Assembly: GCF_034479375.1 (NCBI RefSeq) | Contig: NZ_CP140155.1 | Location: 744,001-808,000, forward strand | Length of the DNA stretch: 64,000 nucleotides | Reading direction: 5' to 3' | From: Rhodopseudomonas palustris | GTDB taxonomy: Bacteria; Pseudomonadota; Alphaproteobacteria; Rhizobiales; Xanthobacteraceae | Shown: piece by piece, positions 1 through 7,668 of the stretch | Numbering within the stretch: position 1 is the stretch's first letter | Layout: each line of letters begins with the position of its first letter | Program-made: the position numbers and the translations under genes | The notes under the pieces: generated by a model | Databases searched by the model: none | What the model was told of the DNA's origin: nothing | The model's input: only the letters and a program-made list of their open reading frames with translations

Positions 1-2
1 AG

Positions 3-1037
3 GTCGCCGTCGATCTCGCGGTCGACGAGATCAACGCCAAGGGGGGCATCGGCGGCCGCAAGCTCAAGCTGGTGAAGTTCGACACCGGCGGCGATCCGAA
101 GCAGGCGGCGCTCGCGGTGCGCCAGTTCGCCGAGGACAACAAGGCGCTGGCGGTGATCGGACCGTTCAGCTCCGGCGAAGTGCGTGTGGCGTTCCCGGCC
201 GGCGAGCGTCTCGGCATCGTGCAGATGTCGATGTCGTCGTCGGCGCCCGGGCTGACGAAAGGCTTCAGCTACGCCTTCCGCAACACCCGTGACGAAAAGA
301 CGGTGATCGACGAGGTGCTGGCGGCGCTGCGCGACAAGAAGCTGCCGATGGGCACGGCCGCCACGGCCTTCGCGACCGACGACACGGTGTCCAAAGCGAT
401 CGGCACGGCGGTGCTGCCCGTCTTGTTGAAGAAATACGGCATCGACAACAAGGGGGCGGTGGACTTCCAGTACAATGCGTTCGATCTGTCGCCGCAGGTT
501 TCGCAACTGGCACAGATGAAGCCGGACATCATCGGTCTTGGCGCTCCGCCGGAAGCGGCGATCAACCTCGCCAAGGAGCTGAAGCGCCAGGGCGTCAGCG
601 CGCGACTGATCGGCGGCACCACGGTCGCCGATCCGGATCTGCCGCGCCGGATGGCGGGAGCCGGAAATTCGATGACCATCGGCACCACGTTCTTCGCCGA
701 TCTCAACGACCGGACCAGATCCTTCGCCAAGCAGTTCGCGGCCAAGACCTCGGCCGCAGGGATGACCCGGCACGAGCCGAACCAGCAGGATGCATCCGCG
801 TACGACATCGTCTATCTGTTCGCAGAAGCCATCAAGGTTGCGGCGGTCACCGGCGAGCCGGACAAGGTGGCCGCGGATCGGACCGCGATCCGGGACGCGC
901 TGGCGAAGCTGAAGGGCTTTCCCGCTCTCGAGGGCGAGATCTCGTTCGGCGATGACCACGACTCCATCAAGCCGATCTACGTGATCGAAGCGCGCGACGC
1001 GCAGTGGAGCCTGCTCGACACCCGCAAGGGCGAATAG
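3..1037 (+). CDS. ABC transporter substrate-binding protein, branched-chain amino acid type (5' truncated)
   Basis: The frame is open from base 3 and has no start inside the window, so the signal peptide and N-terminus are missing. The visible part starts with VDEINAKGGIGGRKL, the usual early motif of LivK/UrtA-type periplasmic binding proteins (Peripla_BP_6), and runs through both lobes to the normal C-terminus. Such proteins capture amino acids, amides or aromatic acids in the periplasm and deliver them to LivHMGF-type permeases, which would lie left of the window. A DUF2848 gene follows 95 bases later on the same strand and is probably co-transcribed. The ligand cannot be read from sequence. 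Confidence 0.88.
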   Translation, partial: VAVDLAVDEINAKGGIGGRKLKLVKFDTGGDPKQAALAVRQFAEDNKALAVIGPFSSGEVRVAFPAGERLGIVQMSMSSSAPGLTKGFSYAFRNTRDEKTVIDEVLAALRDKKLPMGTAATAFATDDTVSKAIGTAVLPVLLKKYGIDNKGAVDFQYNAFDLSPQVSQLAQMKPDIIGLGAPPEAAINLAKELKRQGVSARLIGGTTVADPDLPRRMAGAGNSMTIGTTFFADLNDRTRSFAKQFAAKTSAAGMTRHEPNQQDASAYDIVYLFAEAIKVAAVTGEPDKVAADRTAIRDALAKLKGFPALEGEISFGDDHDSIKPIYVIEARDAQWSLLDTRKGE

Positions 1038-1132
1038 CCCGCAGCGTTCGGCAGCGCCCGCGGAGGCAGCCGAGCCCCCGCGGGTCGCCGAATCCGGTCG
1101 GCGTCGTTCCGTCATTCGTCACGAGAGAAACC

Positions 1133-1825
1133 ATGCATTCCGTGCCAATCGACTTCGTCATTCACGATCAGGACCGACAGGTCACGCGATCCCTGCAGTT
1201 CGATGCGTTGATCATCGCGGGCTGGACCGGCCGCGATCCGGTGGCTCGCGACAAGCACATTGCCGAACTCGCGGAGCTCGGAATCGCGCCGCCCGCCTCG
1301 ACGCCGATCTACTACCGTGTGGCGGCGAGCCGGCTGACGACGAGGCCGGCGATCGAAGTCAGCGACGAGCATTCGAGCGGCGAGGTCGAATTCGTGCTGA
1401 TGCGCTTCGATGGACGGATGTATGTCGGCGTCGGCTCCGATCACACCGATCGCAAGGTCGAGACCTACAACATCACCGTCTCGAAGCAGATGTGCGACAA
1501 GCCGATCGCCCCCGAATTGTGGTGCTTCGACGACGTCGCGAACCACTGGGACCAGCTCGTGCTGCGCTCCTACGCGACGATCGCCGACAAGCGGGTGCTC
1601 TATCAGGAGGGCACGCTCGCGGGCATGCTGCCGCCCGCCGATCTGATCGTCCGCGGCTTCGGCGGTTCCGGGCTTCCGGAGCGAGCCGCGATCTTCGGCG
1701 GAACCTTCGCGGCGAAAGGCGGCATCAGGCCGGCTTCGCGCTTCGACTACGAACTCTTCGATCCCGTTCTGGGCCGTCGCATCGCGCACGGCTACGATGT
1801 CGAGACGCTGCCGGTGCTCGGCTGA
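1133..1825 (+). CDS. DUF2848 family protein
   Basis: A 230-residue soluble protein without a signal peptide. The motif VGVGSDHTDRKVE (about residues 102-114) followed by SKQMCDKPIAPELW is characteristic of DUF2848. As I recall, that family is related to the fumarylacetoacetate-hydrolase fold, which would suggest a metal-dependent hydrolase or decarboxylase. The ATG at 1133 is preferred because upstream codons look non-coding and homologues begin near this point. It follows the amino-acid-type binding protein on the same strand, which fits an enzyme acting on the imported compound. A strong hairpin terminator follows. Substrate unknown. Confidence 0.8.
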   Translation: MHSVPIDFVIHDQDRQVTRSLQFDALIIAGWTGRDPVARDKHIAELAELGIAPPASTPIYYRVAASRLTTRPAIEVSDEHSSGEVEFVLMRFDGRMYVGVGSDHTDRKVETYNITVSKQMCDKPIAPELWCFDDVANHWDQLVLRSYATIADKRVLYQEGTLAGMLPPADLIVRGFGGSGLPERAAIFGGTFAAKGGIRPASRFDYELFDPVLGRRIAHGYDVETLPVLG

Positions 1826-1878
1826 TCGGCGAGCGTCGTCGCGGTTCGAGTTGATAGCAATTCTCCGACAGGCTGAAG

Positions 1879-1905
1879 CGCCCGGTGCTCGTCACCGGGC
1901 GTTTT
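1879..1905 (+). terminator. Rho-independent terminator
   Basis: CGCCCGGTG (1879-1887), a 5-base loop, then the exact complement CACCGGGCG (1893-1901) and a TTTT run. It lies 54 bases after the DUF2848 stop and closes that transcription unit. The remaining gap to 2236 holds the promoter proposed at 1997 and a leader of about 200 bases in which I see no gene. Confidence 0.85.
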
Positions 1906-1996
1906 CGATTCTTGCTGCCGCAAGGACTGTCTTCTGTCGTTTCAGGGCTGCGTTCGGTTACGGGCGGTGCGAATGCAACACAATCGCGCAACTCTC

Positions 1997-2025
1997 TTGA
2001 CGCTTGCGTCCGAATTTTGAAGAAT
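1997..2025 (+). promoter_or_regulatory. Candidate sigma-70 promoter of the sugar ABC transporter operon
   Basis: TTGACG (1997-2002) is followed after 17 bases by AAGAAT (2020-2025), in an unusually AT-rich patch upstream of the transporter genes. The -35 is good and the -10 weak (4 of 6). The leader to the binding-protein start would be about 205 bases, enough for regulatory structure, though none was recognised. Confidence 0.35.
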
Positions 2026-2236
2026 ACGAAACATAAAACGAAAATTGCGAATGGGGAGGGCGTCGGGTCATCCCGCTCGGGACGTCATTCTGAAAACCGC
2101 ATGGACTAGCGGCTACCGCCTTTGCATGTCTTCGGACGCAGAGGCGCGAGCCGATGTGCCGGCGCGGTTTCGAACCCTGACGAAACGATGCGTGGTCACC
2201 CGCCCGACCTGGACGACTAAAAACCAGGGGGAAACG

Positions 2237-3313
2237 ATGAAGAGAATTTCGCGGGCGTTGGTTTCGCTGGCGGCAGCTTTGCTGATCGGCAACGTGACGT
2301 CGGTCGGGGCCTGGGCCGAGGACGTGCAGTTGTTGCCGCCGGGCCTGATCGAGCCTTCTTCGAAAGAGATCATCCCGGAAGGCAAGTTCAAGAAGGCGCC
2401 GCCGTGGCGGATCGGGCTCGCCTTCCCGGGTGTCGGCAACACCTGGATCGTCCAGATGCTTCAGGAAATGAAGTACGAGGCCTCGCTGCACAAGGACATC
2501 GCCGAATTCACCGTGCTGGAAGCGGACTGGAAGCCCGCCAAGCAGGTCGCCGATATCGAAGACCTGATGGCGCGCAATGTGGACCTGCTGATCGTCTCGC
2601 CGATCGCCTTTCCGGTGGTGGCGGCGCAGGTCGACAAGGCGGTCGCCAAGGGCATTCCCGTTGTGGTGTTCGGCGCCAGCAACGGCGAACTCAACGGCAC
2701 CGTGGAAGTGTTCGGCGGCGGCGGCGCGTTCGGCCGCGTCGGCGGCGAGTTTCTCGCCAAAGAACTGAAGGGCAAGGGCTCGATCTGGGCAGTCCGCGGC
2801 GTCGCCGGCGTCGGCGAGGAAGTGTTGCGCTACGAGGGCTTCAAGAAGGCGATCGCAGGCACCGACATCAAGATCGTCGCCGAAGTGTTCGGCGACTGGA
2901 ACTACGCGAAGTCGAAACAGCTCTGCGAAAACCTCGTTCTGTCAGGCAAGCCGGTCGACGGCATCTGGTTCTCGGGCGCCGAAATGACCCGCGCCTGCAT
3001 CGAAGTCTTCAAGGAGGCCGGCAAGCCGCTGGTGCCGATGACCGGCGAGGGCAACAACGGCTTCTTCAAGATCTGGAAGAGCTCGGGCGTGAAGAGCGTC
3101 GCGCCGGTGTTCACGCCGGGTCTCGGACCGGCGGTGGTGCGCGCCTCGGTCGCGCTGCTGCAGGGCAAGCAGATCTACAAAGGCTACTTCTCCGATCCGC
3201 CCCCGATCACCAATGCCGATATCGACAAGTATTATCGGCCCGACCTGAACGACGCCTATTGGGTGCCGTCGACGCTGCCCGAAAACAAGCTGAAAGAGCT
3301 GTTCGGCAAGTAA
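2237..3313 (+). CDS. Periplasmic sugar-type ABC transporter substrate-binding protein (ribose/TorT class)
   Basis: A 358-residue protein with a classical Sec signal (MKRISRALVSLAAALLIG..., cleavage near AWA-ED). It has the two-lobed Peripla_BP_4 pattern: IGLAFPGVGNTWIVQM at the start of lobe 1, then DLLIVSPIAFPVVAAQVDKAVAKGIPVV as in RbsB-type proteins. The ATG at 2237 has a strong AGGGGGAAA site. It is the first gene of a complete importer (binding protein, double ATPase, two permeases). The length and the spacer before the first lobe are also reminiscent of TorT-like sensors, but the downstream transport genes favour an import role. Ligand unknown. Confidence 0.87.
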   Translation: MKRISRALVSLAAALLIGNVTSVGAWAEDVQLLPPGLIEPSSKEIIPEGKFKKAPPWRIGLAFPGVGNTWIVQMLQEMKYEASLHKDIAEFTVLEADWKPAKQVADIEDLMARNVDLLIVSPIAFPVVAAQVDKAVAKGIPVVVFGASNGELNGTVEVFGGGGAFGRVGGEFLAKELKGKGSIWAVRGVAGVGEEVLRYEGFKKAIAGTDIKIVAEVFGDWNYAKSKQLCENLVLSGKPVDGIWFSGAEMTRACIEVFKEAGKPLVPMTGEGNNGFFKIWKSSGVKSVAPVFTPGLGPAVVRASVALLQGKQIYKGYFSDPPPITNADIDKYYRPDLNDAYWVPSTLPENKLKELFGK

Positions 3314-3340
3314 GCAGCACGAGCGAAACCCGGTGATCAA

Positions 3341-4891
3341 GTGTCTGCTGTCATGACGATGCCCGTTCAGGCACGTGAGGTCGTCGTCGCGCGCGGCGTG
3401 TCCGTCTCCTTCGGCGCGACCAAGGCCCTGCGCGACGTGTCGATCATTGGTCACGCCGGGTCGATCCACGCCGTCACCGGTGAGAACGGTGCCGGCAAGT
3501 CGACGCTGATGAAGGTGCTCGCCGGCGTCTATCAGCCCGATCACGGCGAGGTCGAGATCGACGGGCATCGCGTGCGTCTGTCCGGACCGCGCGACGCCTT
3601 GAAGCACGGCATCTCCACGGTGTTTCAGGAGTTCACGCTGCTGCCGAACCTGTCCGTGGCCGAGAACCTGTTTCTCGGTCGTGAACCGCGCCGGCTGATG
3701 ATGGTGCGCTACACGCAGATGATGAGGGACGCTGAGGCGTTGTTGCAACGGATCGGCATCGATCTCGATCCGGAGCGCCCGGTTTCCGAGCTCTCGATCG
3801 GCGAGCAGCAGCTCGTCGAAATCGGCAAGGGGGTCTCGGCGAATGCCTCGGTGTTCATCTTCGACGAGCCGACCGCGGCGCTCAACAAGGTCGAGGTCGA
3901 CAAGCTCGGCCAGTTGATGCTGCAGCTTCAAAAGGAAGGCAAGGCGATCTTCTACATCAGCCATCGGCTGGAGGAGATCGCGCGCTGGTGCGACACCGTC
4001 ACCGTGCTCAAGGACGGCGAGCACGTTCTCACCCGGCCGACCCGGGAGATGACGCCGAATGCGCTGGTGACCGCGATGGTCGGCCGTTCGATCCAGGACC
4101 TGTTTCCGCCACGCGCGACCGGCTTCGGCGCGACGCTGCTGCAAGCGCGCGGATTGCAAACCCGCGCCGATCGCAGCCCGGTCGACCTCACGCTGCGCCG
4201 CGGCGAGATCCTCGGTATCGCCGGGCTGGAAGGCCAGGGCCAGCGCGAGGTGATGCGCTGCCTGGCCGGCGTGACGCCGCTGGTCGCGGGCGAGGTCCGC
4301 AAGGCCGCTGCTGATCGTGATGAGCTCGAGGCGGTCGATCTCGCTCTCGGCCGGACCGAGAATGTCCGACGCGGCATCGGCTTCGTGCCGGAAGACCGCA
4401 AGACCGAAGGTCTGTTTCTCGATCTTCCGATCAGCGAGAATCTATCGCTCGGGATTCTTGCGATCCAGCGTGCGCTGTCCCGCGTGCGGATCAAACGCGA
4501 TCTGCTGAAGGCGCTCGCCAAGTCGCTGCATCTGGCTGCCACAGGTTTGTCACAAGCCGTCGGAAGCCTTTCCGGCGGCAATCAGCAGAAGGTTCTGCTG
4601 GGGCGGTGGCTGACCGCGGGCTCCAACGTGCTGCTGATCGAGGAGCCGACGCGGGGCGTGGACGTCGGCGCCAAGACGGAAATCTATCGACTGCTGCGCG
4701 ACTTCGCGGCGAAGGGAGGGGGCGTGCTGCTGACGTCGAGCGAATTGATGGAACTGATCGGACTGTGCGACCGCATATTGGTGATCCGCAACGGCGCGTT
4801 CGTCGGCGAGCTCGACGGCAGGCTCGCCAGCGAAGAGGCGATCCTCAATCTCGCTCTGCCCGGGGGAAACCCCGCGCATCAAGCGGCTTGA
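3341..4891 (+). CDS. Sugar ABC transporter ATP-binding protein (RbsA/XylG-type, two ATPase domains)
   Basis: A 516-residue protein with two fused nucleotide-binding domains, the arrangement specific to the ribose/xylose class. Domain 1 has a full Walker A (GENGAGKST, about residues 47-55), the signature LSIGEQQLVEIGKG and Walker B VFIFDEPTAAL. Domain 2 has a degenerate Walker A region (GLEGQGQREVMR), as is usual in RbsA, with an intact LSGGNQQKV signature and LLIEEPTRGVD. It energises uptake through the two permeases encoded next. A GTG at 3341 is used here; an in-frame ATG at 3353 is an equally good start. Confidence 0.93.
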   Translation: MSAVMTMPVQAREVVVARGVSVSFGATKALRDVSIIGHAGSIHAVTGENGAGKSTLMKVLAGVYQPDHGEVEIDGHRVRLSGPRDALKHGISTVFQEFTLLPNLSVAENLFLGREPRRLMMVRYTQMMRDAEALLQRIGIDLDPERPVSELSIGEQQLVEIGKGVSANASVFIFDEPTAALNKVEVDKLGQLMLQLQKEGKAIFYISHRLEEIARWCDTVTVLKDGEHVLTRPTREMTPNALVTAMVGRSIQDLFPPRATGFGATLLQARGLQTRADRSPVDLTLRRGEILGIAGLEGQGQREVMRCLAGVTPLVAGEVRKAAADRDELEAVDLALGRTENVRRGIGFVPEDRKTEGLFLDLPISENLSLGILAIQRALSRVRIKRDLLKALAKSLHLAATGLSQAVGSLSGGNQQKVLLGRWLTAGSNVLLIEEPTRGVDVGAKTEIYRLLRDFAAKGGGVLLTSSELMELIGLCDRILVIRNGAFVGELDGRLASEEAILNLALPGGNPAHQAA

Positions 4892-4897
4892 GGCGTC

Positions 4898-5827
4898 GTG
4901 ATGGGCCGTCTCTTCAATCCGCGCTTCGGCACCTCGCCGATCAGCCTCGGCATTCCGATCGTCGTTTTCATCTTCCTGGTGTTCGCTGCGCCGCATTTCA
5001 CCAGCGGCGAGAATCTGTCGAACCTCATCAGTCAGATCGTCGTGCTGCTGATCGGTTCGCTCGGCCAACTCGTCGTCGCCTTGGTCGGCGGGATCGATCT
5101 GTCGATCGGCAGTCTCGTCAGTCTGACCAGTTGCGTGATCTCGACCCAGCAAAGTCTCGCCACCGCGATCCCACTTTGTATCGGTCTCGCCATTCTGGTC
5201 GGCACCGCTAACGGCGTCGGCACCGCGGTGTTCGGCGTGCATCCGCTGATCATGACGTTCAGCATGGCGACTTTCCTGCAGGGCGTCGCTTACTTCATCC
5301 TGCCGGCGCCGAGCAACGCCATTCCCGCCGGCCTGCAGTCGCTCGCCAACATCACCGTCGGCGGTGCGCCGATCGCGATCGTCTGGTGCGTGGCCGCGGT
5401 CGGCACGACCTACGTTTTGCTGCGGCGAAGCCAGCTCGGCCTGCACATCTACGCGATCGGCGCGAGCGCTGCCAACGCACACCTCAACGGCCTGCGCGTC
5501 GTGCCGTCGACCATCGCGGCCTATGTCTTCTGCAGCCTGTCGGCGGTGTGCGCCGGGCTGTTCCTGTCGGCGCGGGTCGCCTCCGCGGACCCGACGATGG
5601 GTGGCTCGCTCGCGCTGGATTCGATCACCGCGATCGCGCTCGGCAACGTCCAGCTCACCGGCGGCATCGGCGGCGTGCTCGGCGCCGTCACCGGCGCGCT
5701 GACGCTCGGGCTGCTGGCCAACGGCATGAACCTGATGGGCATCTCGCCCTTCGTCAGGAGCGCGTTCACCGGCGTCCTGCTGCTGGTCGCGATCTCACTA
5801 CAGAAGCGAAAGGTCATCGGCCTGTGA
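4898..5827 (+). CDS. Sugar ABC transporter permease 1 (RbsC/BPD_transp_2 family)
   Basis: A roughly 309-residue inner-membrane protein with about 8-10 hydrophobic helices. GGIDLSIGSLVSLTS near residues 63-77 is the hallmark of RbsC-class permeases. The C-terminal half has the usual GGIGGVLGAVTGALTLGLLANGMNLMG stretch. The start is GTG 4898 or ATG 4901, six or nine bases after the ATPase stop. The stop overlaps the start of the second permease, so translation is likely coupled. Two different permeases in one operon imply a heterodimeric channel rather than the RbsC homodimer. Confidence 0.92.
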   Translation: MMGRLFNPRFGTSPISLGIPIVVFIFLVFAAPHFTSGENLSNLISQIVVLLIGSLGQLVVALVGGIDLSIGSLVSLTSCVISTQQSLATAIPLCIGLAILVGTANGVGTAVFGVHPLIMTFSMATFLQGVAYFILPAPSNAIPAGLQSLANITVGGAPIAIVWCVAAVGTTYVLLRRSQLGLHIYAIGASAANAHLNGLRVVPSTIAAYVFCSLSAVCAGLFLSARVASADPTMGGSLALDSITAIALGNVQLTGGIGGVLGAVTGALTLGLLANGMNLMGISPFVRSAFTGVLLLVAISLQKRKVIGL

Positions 5828-6789
5828 CCGCCCTTGCGAAATCGCGCGAGACGAATCCGATCGTTTCGGCCGGGCGTTGGATCGTCGGACTTCCGCCGGC
5901 CTATCCGCTGCTGGTGCTGCTGTTCGGGATCGCCTATTTCACCCACCCGCATCTGCTGTCGCCGCTGTTCCTGATGCTGATGCTGCGCCAGGCCGCGCCG
6001 CTCGGGCTCGCGACGATCGGACAGAGCCTGGTGATCCGCTGCCGCTCGATCGACCTGTCGTCGGCCGGCGTCATGGCGGTGACGAGCTACATCCTCACCA
6101 GTGGCACCATCCCGGTGTCGCCGCTGGCGGCGATCGCGCTGTGTATCGTCGTCGGGCTGGCGATCGGCTTCATCAACGGCGTGATCATCACCGTCCGCAA
6201 GGCGTCGGCGGTGATCGTCACGCTGGCGATGTCGATCATTCTCACCGGGGCGGTGATCGCGTTCAGCCAGTTTCGCGCGCCCGGCGACGTGCCGGAAATT
6301 CTCCGCAACGTCGTGACCAGCCGCATCGGCGGCGTCCCCGTCGCTGCGCTGCTGTGGCTTTTCGTGCTGTTTCCGCTGCACTACATCGACCGCGTCACCG
6401 TGTTCGGACGCTACGTGCGTGCCGTCGGTTCGAATCCGCTCGCCGCGGAGATGTCCGGCATTCCGCATGCGCGGATCGTGCTCGTCGCCCACACCGTGTC
6501 GGGTCTGTTCTCGGTGCTGAGCTGTTTCTTTCTGCTCGGCTTCGTCGGCGTCGGCACCGTCAATATCGGCCAGGACCTGGCGCTGAACTCGCTGTCGGCG
6601 TCGATTCTCGGCGGCATCAATTTCGGCATGGGCAAAGGCGGGATGTGGGGGCCGGCGGCGGCTGCCTTCATGCTCACCTTCCTGTTCAATTTCCTCACCA
6701 GCTTCGGGCTCGGCGAGCCCGGCAAGCTGATGCTGCAGGGATTGATCGTCATCGTCGCGGCGATCGCCTATTCCAAGCGGCAAACCTGA
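5824..6789 (+). CDS. Sugar ABC transporter permease 2 (RbsC/BPD_transp_2 family)
   Basis: A 321-residue polytopic membrane protein homologous to permease 1 but diverged. The conserved RbsC motif reads RCRSIDLSSAGVMAVTS here instead of GGIDLSIGS. The GTG at 5824 overlaps the preceding TGA (GTGA), typical of translational coupling. The C-terminus carries ILGGINFGMGKGGMWGPAAAAFML, the family's late membrane segment. It should pair with permease 1 to form the channel driven by the double ATPase. Confidence 0.92.
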   Translation: MTALAKSRETNPIVSAGRWIVGLPPAYPLLVLLFGIAYFTHPHLLSPLFLMLMLRQAAPLGLATIGQSLVIRCRSIDLSSAGVMAVTSYILTSGTIPVSPLAAIALCIVVGLAIGFINGVIITVRKASAVIVTLAMSIILTGAVIAFSQFRAPGDVPEILRNVVTSRIGGVPVAALLWLFVLFPLHYIDRVTVFGRYVRAVGSNPLAAEMSGIPHARIVLVAHTVSGLFSVLSCFFLLGFVGVGTVNIGQDLALNSLSASILGGINFGMGKGGMWGPAAAAFMLTFLFNFLTSFGLGEPGKLMLQGLIVIVAAIAYSKRQT

Positions 6790-6824
6790 CAACCAATATC
6801 TGCAAAACGAGATGGAGTTTCGAG

Positions 6825-7577
6825 ATGAGTGACGTGGTTCTATCGGGTGCGGAAGCGTTTTCGTTCGACGGCGGCAAGATCGGCATTCTGCTGGTCCACG
6901 GTTTCACCGGCAGTCCGCAGAGCATGCGCTATCTCGGCGAACGTCTGGGCGAGCAGGGCTACACCGTGCTCGGCCCGCGTCTTCCCGGGCACGGCGTTTC
7001 GCCGGCGGCGATGGCGAAGACGACCGCCGCCGACTGGGCCGCTGCCGCCGAAGACGCGCTCGCCGAAATCTCGGCGAAATGCGACAAGGTGTTCGTCGCG
7101 GGCCTTTCGATGGGCGGCACGCTGTCGCTGTATCTGGCGGCGATGCATCCTGACAAGGTCAGCGGCGTGATCCCGATCAACGCGGCGGCGCAGATCGAAT
7201 CGCCCGACATGGCGTCGATCGCCTATGCGCGTGGCCTGCCGGAGACGATCCCCGGCATCGGCTCCGACATGATGGACGCCGAGACCAAAGAACTCGCCTA
7301 TGCCGAGGTGCCGGTGGTCTGCATGAAGCATGCGCTGGGCCTGGCCGCCACCGCACGGGCGCTGCTGCCGCGGATCAAATGCCCCACCTTCGTGATCAAT
7401 TCGCGGGTCGACCACGTGCTGTCGCCCAACAACGCCACTGTGATCGCGAATAATGTCGGCTCCGACCGCATCGAGCTGTTGTGGCTCAATCGCTCCTATC
7501 ACGTCGCGACGATCGATCACGACAAGGATCTGATCGCCGCCGAGGTCCACGCCTTCGTGCAGCGCAACATTAAGTAA
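6825..7577 (+). CDS. Alpha/beta-hydrolase, carboxylesterase (Est30-like)
   Basis: A 250-residue cytoplasmic alpha/beta-hydrolase. LLVHGFTGSPQSM (about residues 22-34) forms the oxyanion-hole strand, and GLSMGG (about residues 90-95) is the nucleophile elbow with Ser92 as likely nucleophile. VINSRVDHVLSP supplies the acid Asp and SYHVATIDHD the His, completing the triad. Length and motifs match monoacylglycerol-lipase/Est30 carboxylesterases. It starts 35 bases after permease 2 on the same strand and is followed by a perfect hairpin, so it probably belongs to the transporter operon. This suggests the imported compound is an ester or lactone. That is inference. Confidence 0.87.
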   Translation: MSDVVLSGAEAFSFDGGKIGILLVHGFTGSPQSMRYLGERLGEQGYTVLGPRLPGHGVSPAAMAKTTAADWAAAAEDALAEISAKCDKVFVAGLSMGGTLSLYLAAMHPDKVSGVIPINAAAQIESPDMASIAYARGLPETIPGIGSDMMDAETKELAYAEVPVVCMKHALGLAATARALLPRIKCPTFVINSRVDHVLSPNNATVIANNVGSDRIELLWLNRSYHVATIDHDKDLIAAEVHAFVQRNIK

Positions 7578-7590
7578 CAGCTCGCGGGTT

Positions 7591-7620
7591 CGTGCCTTCG
7601 GCGATCCTGCCGAAGGCACG
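7591..7620. terminator. Bidirectional hairpin terminator between convergent genes
   Basis: CGTGCCTTCGGC (7591-7602) and its exact complement GCCGAAGGCACG (7609-7620) around a 6-base loop. It sits between the esterase (plus) and tex (minus) stops. There is no T-run on the plus strand, so efficiency is uncertain. Confidence 0.6.
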
Positions 7621-7668
7621 GCAGCGCATCGGCGCGAGCCGGCCCGCCGAAGCGGCGTCGGCTGCCGC

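Noticed and set aside
1112..1789. Long minus-strand frame opposite the DUF2848 gene
   Set aside because: Arg/Asp/His-rich shadow of a GC-rich gene with no family motifs; the plus frame has clear family signatures.
2404..3336. 310-codon plus frame overlapping the sugar binding-protein gene
   Set aside because: Arg/Gly-rich frame-shadow; the overlapping gene has a signal peptide and Peripla_BP_4 motifs.
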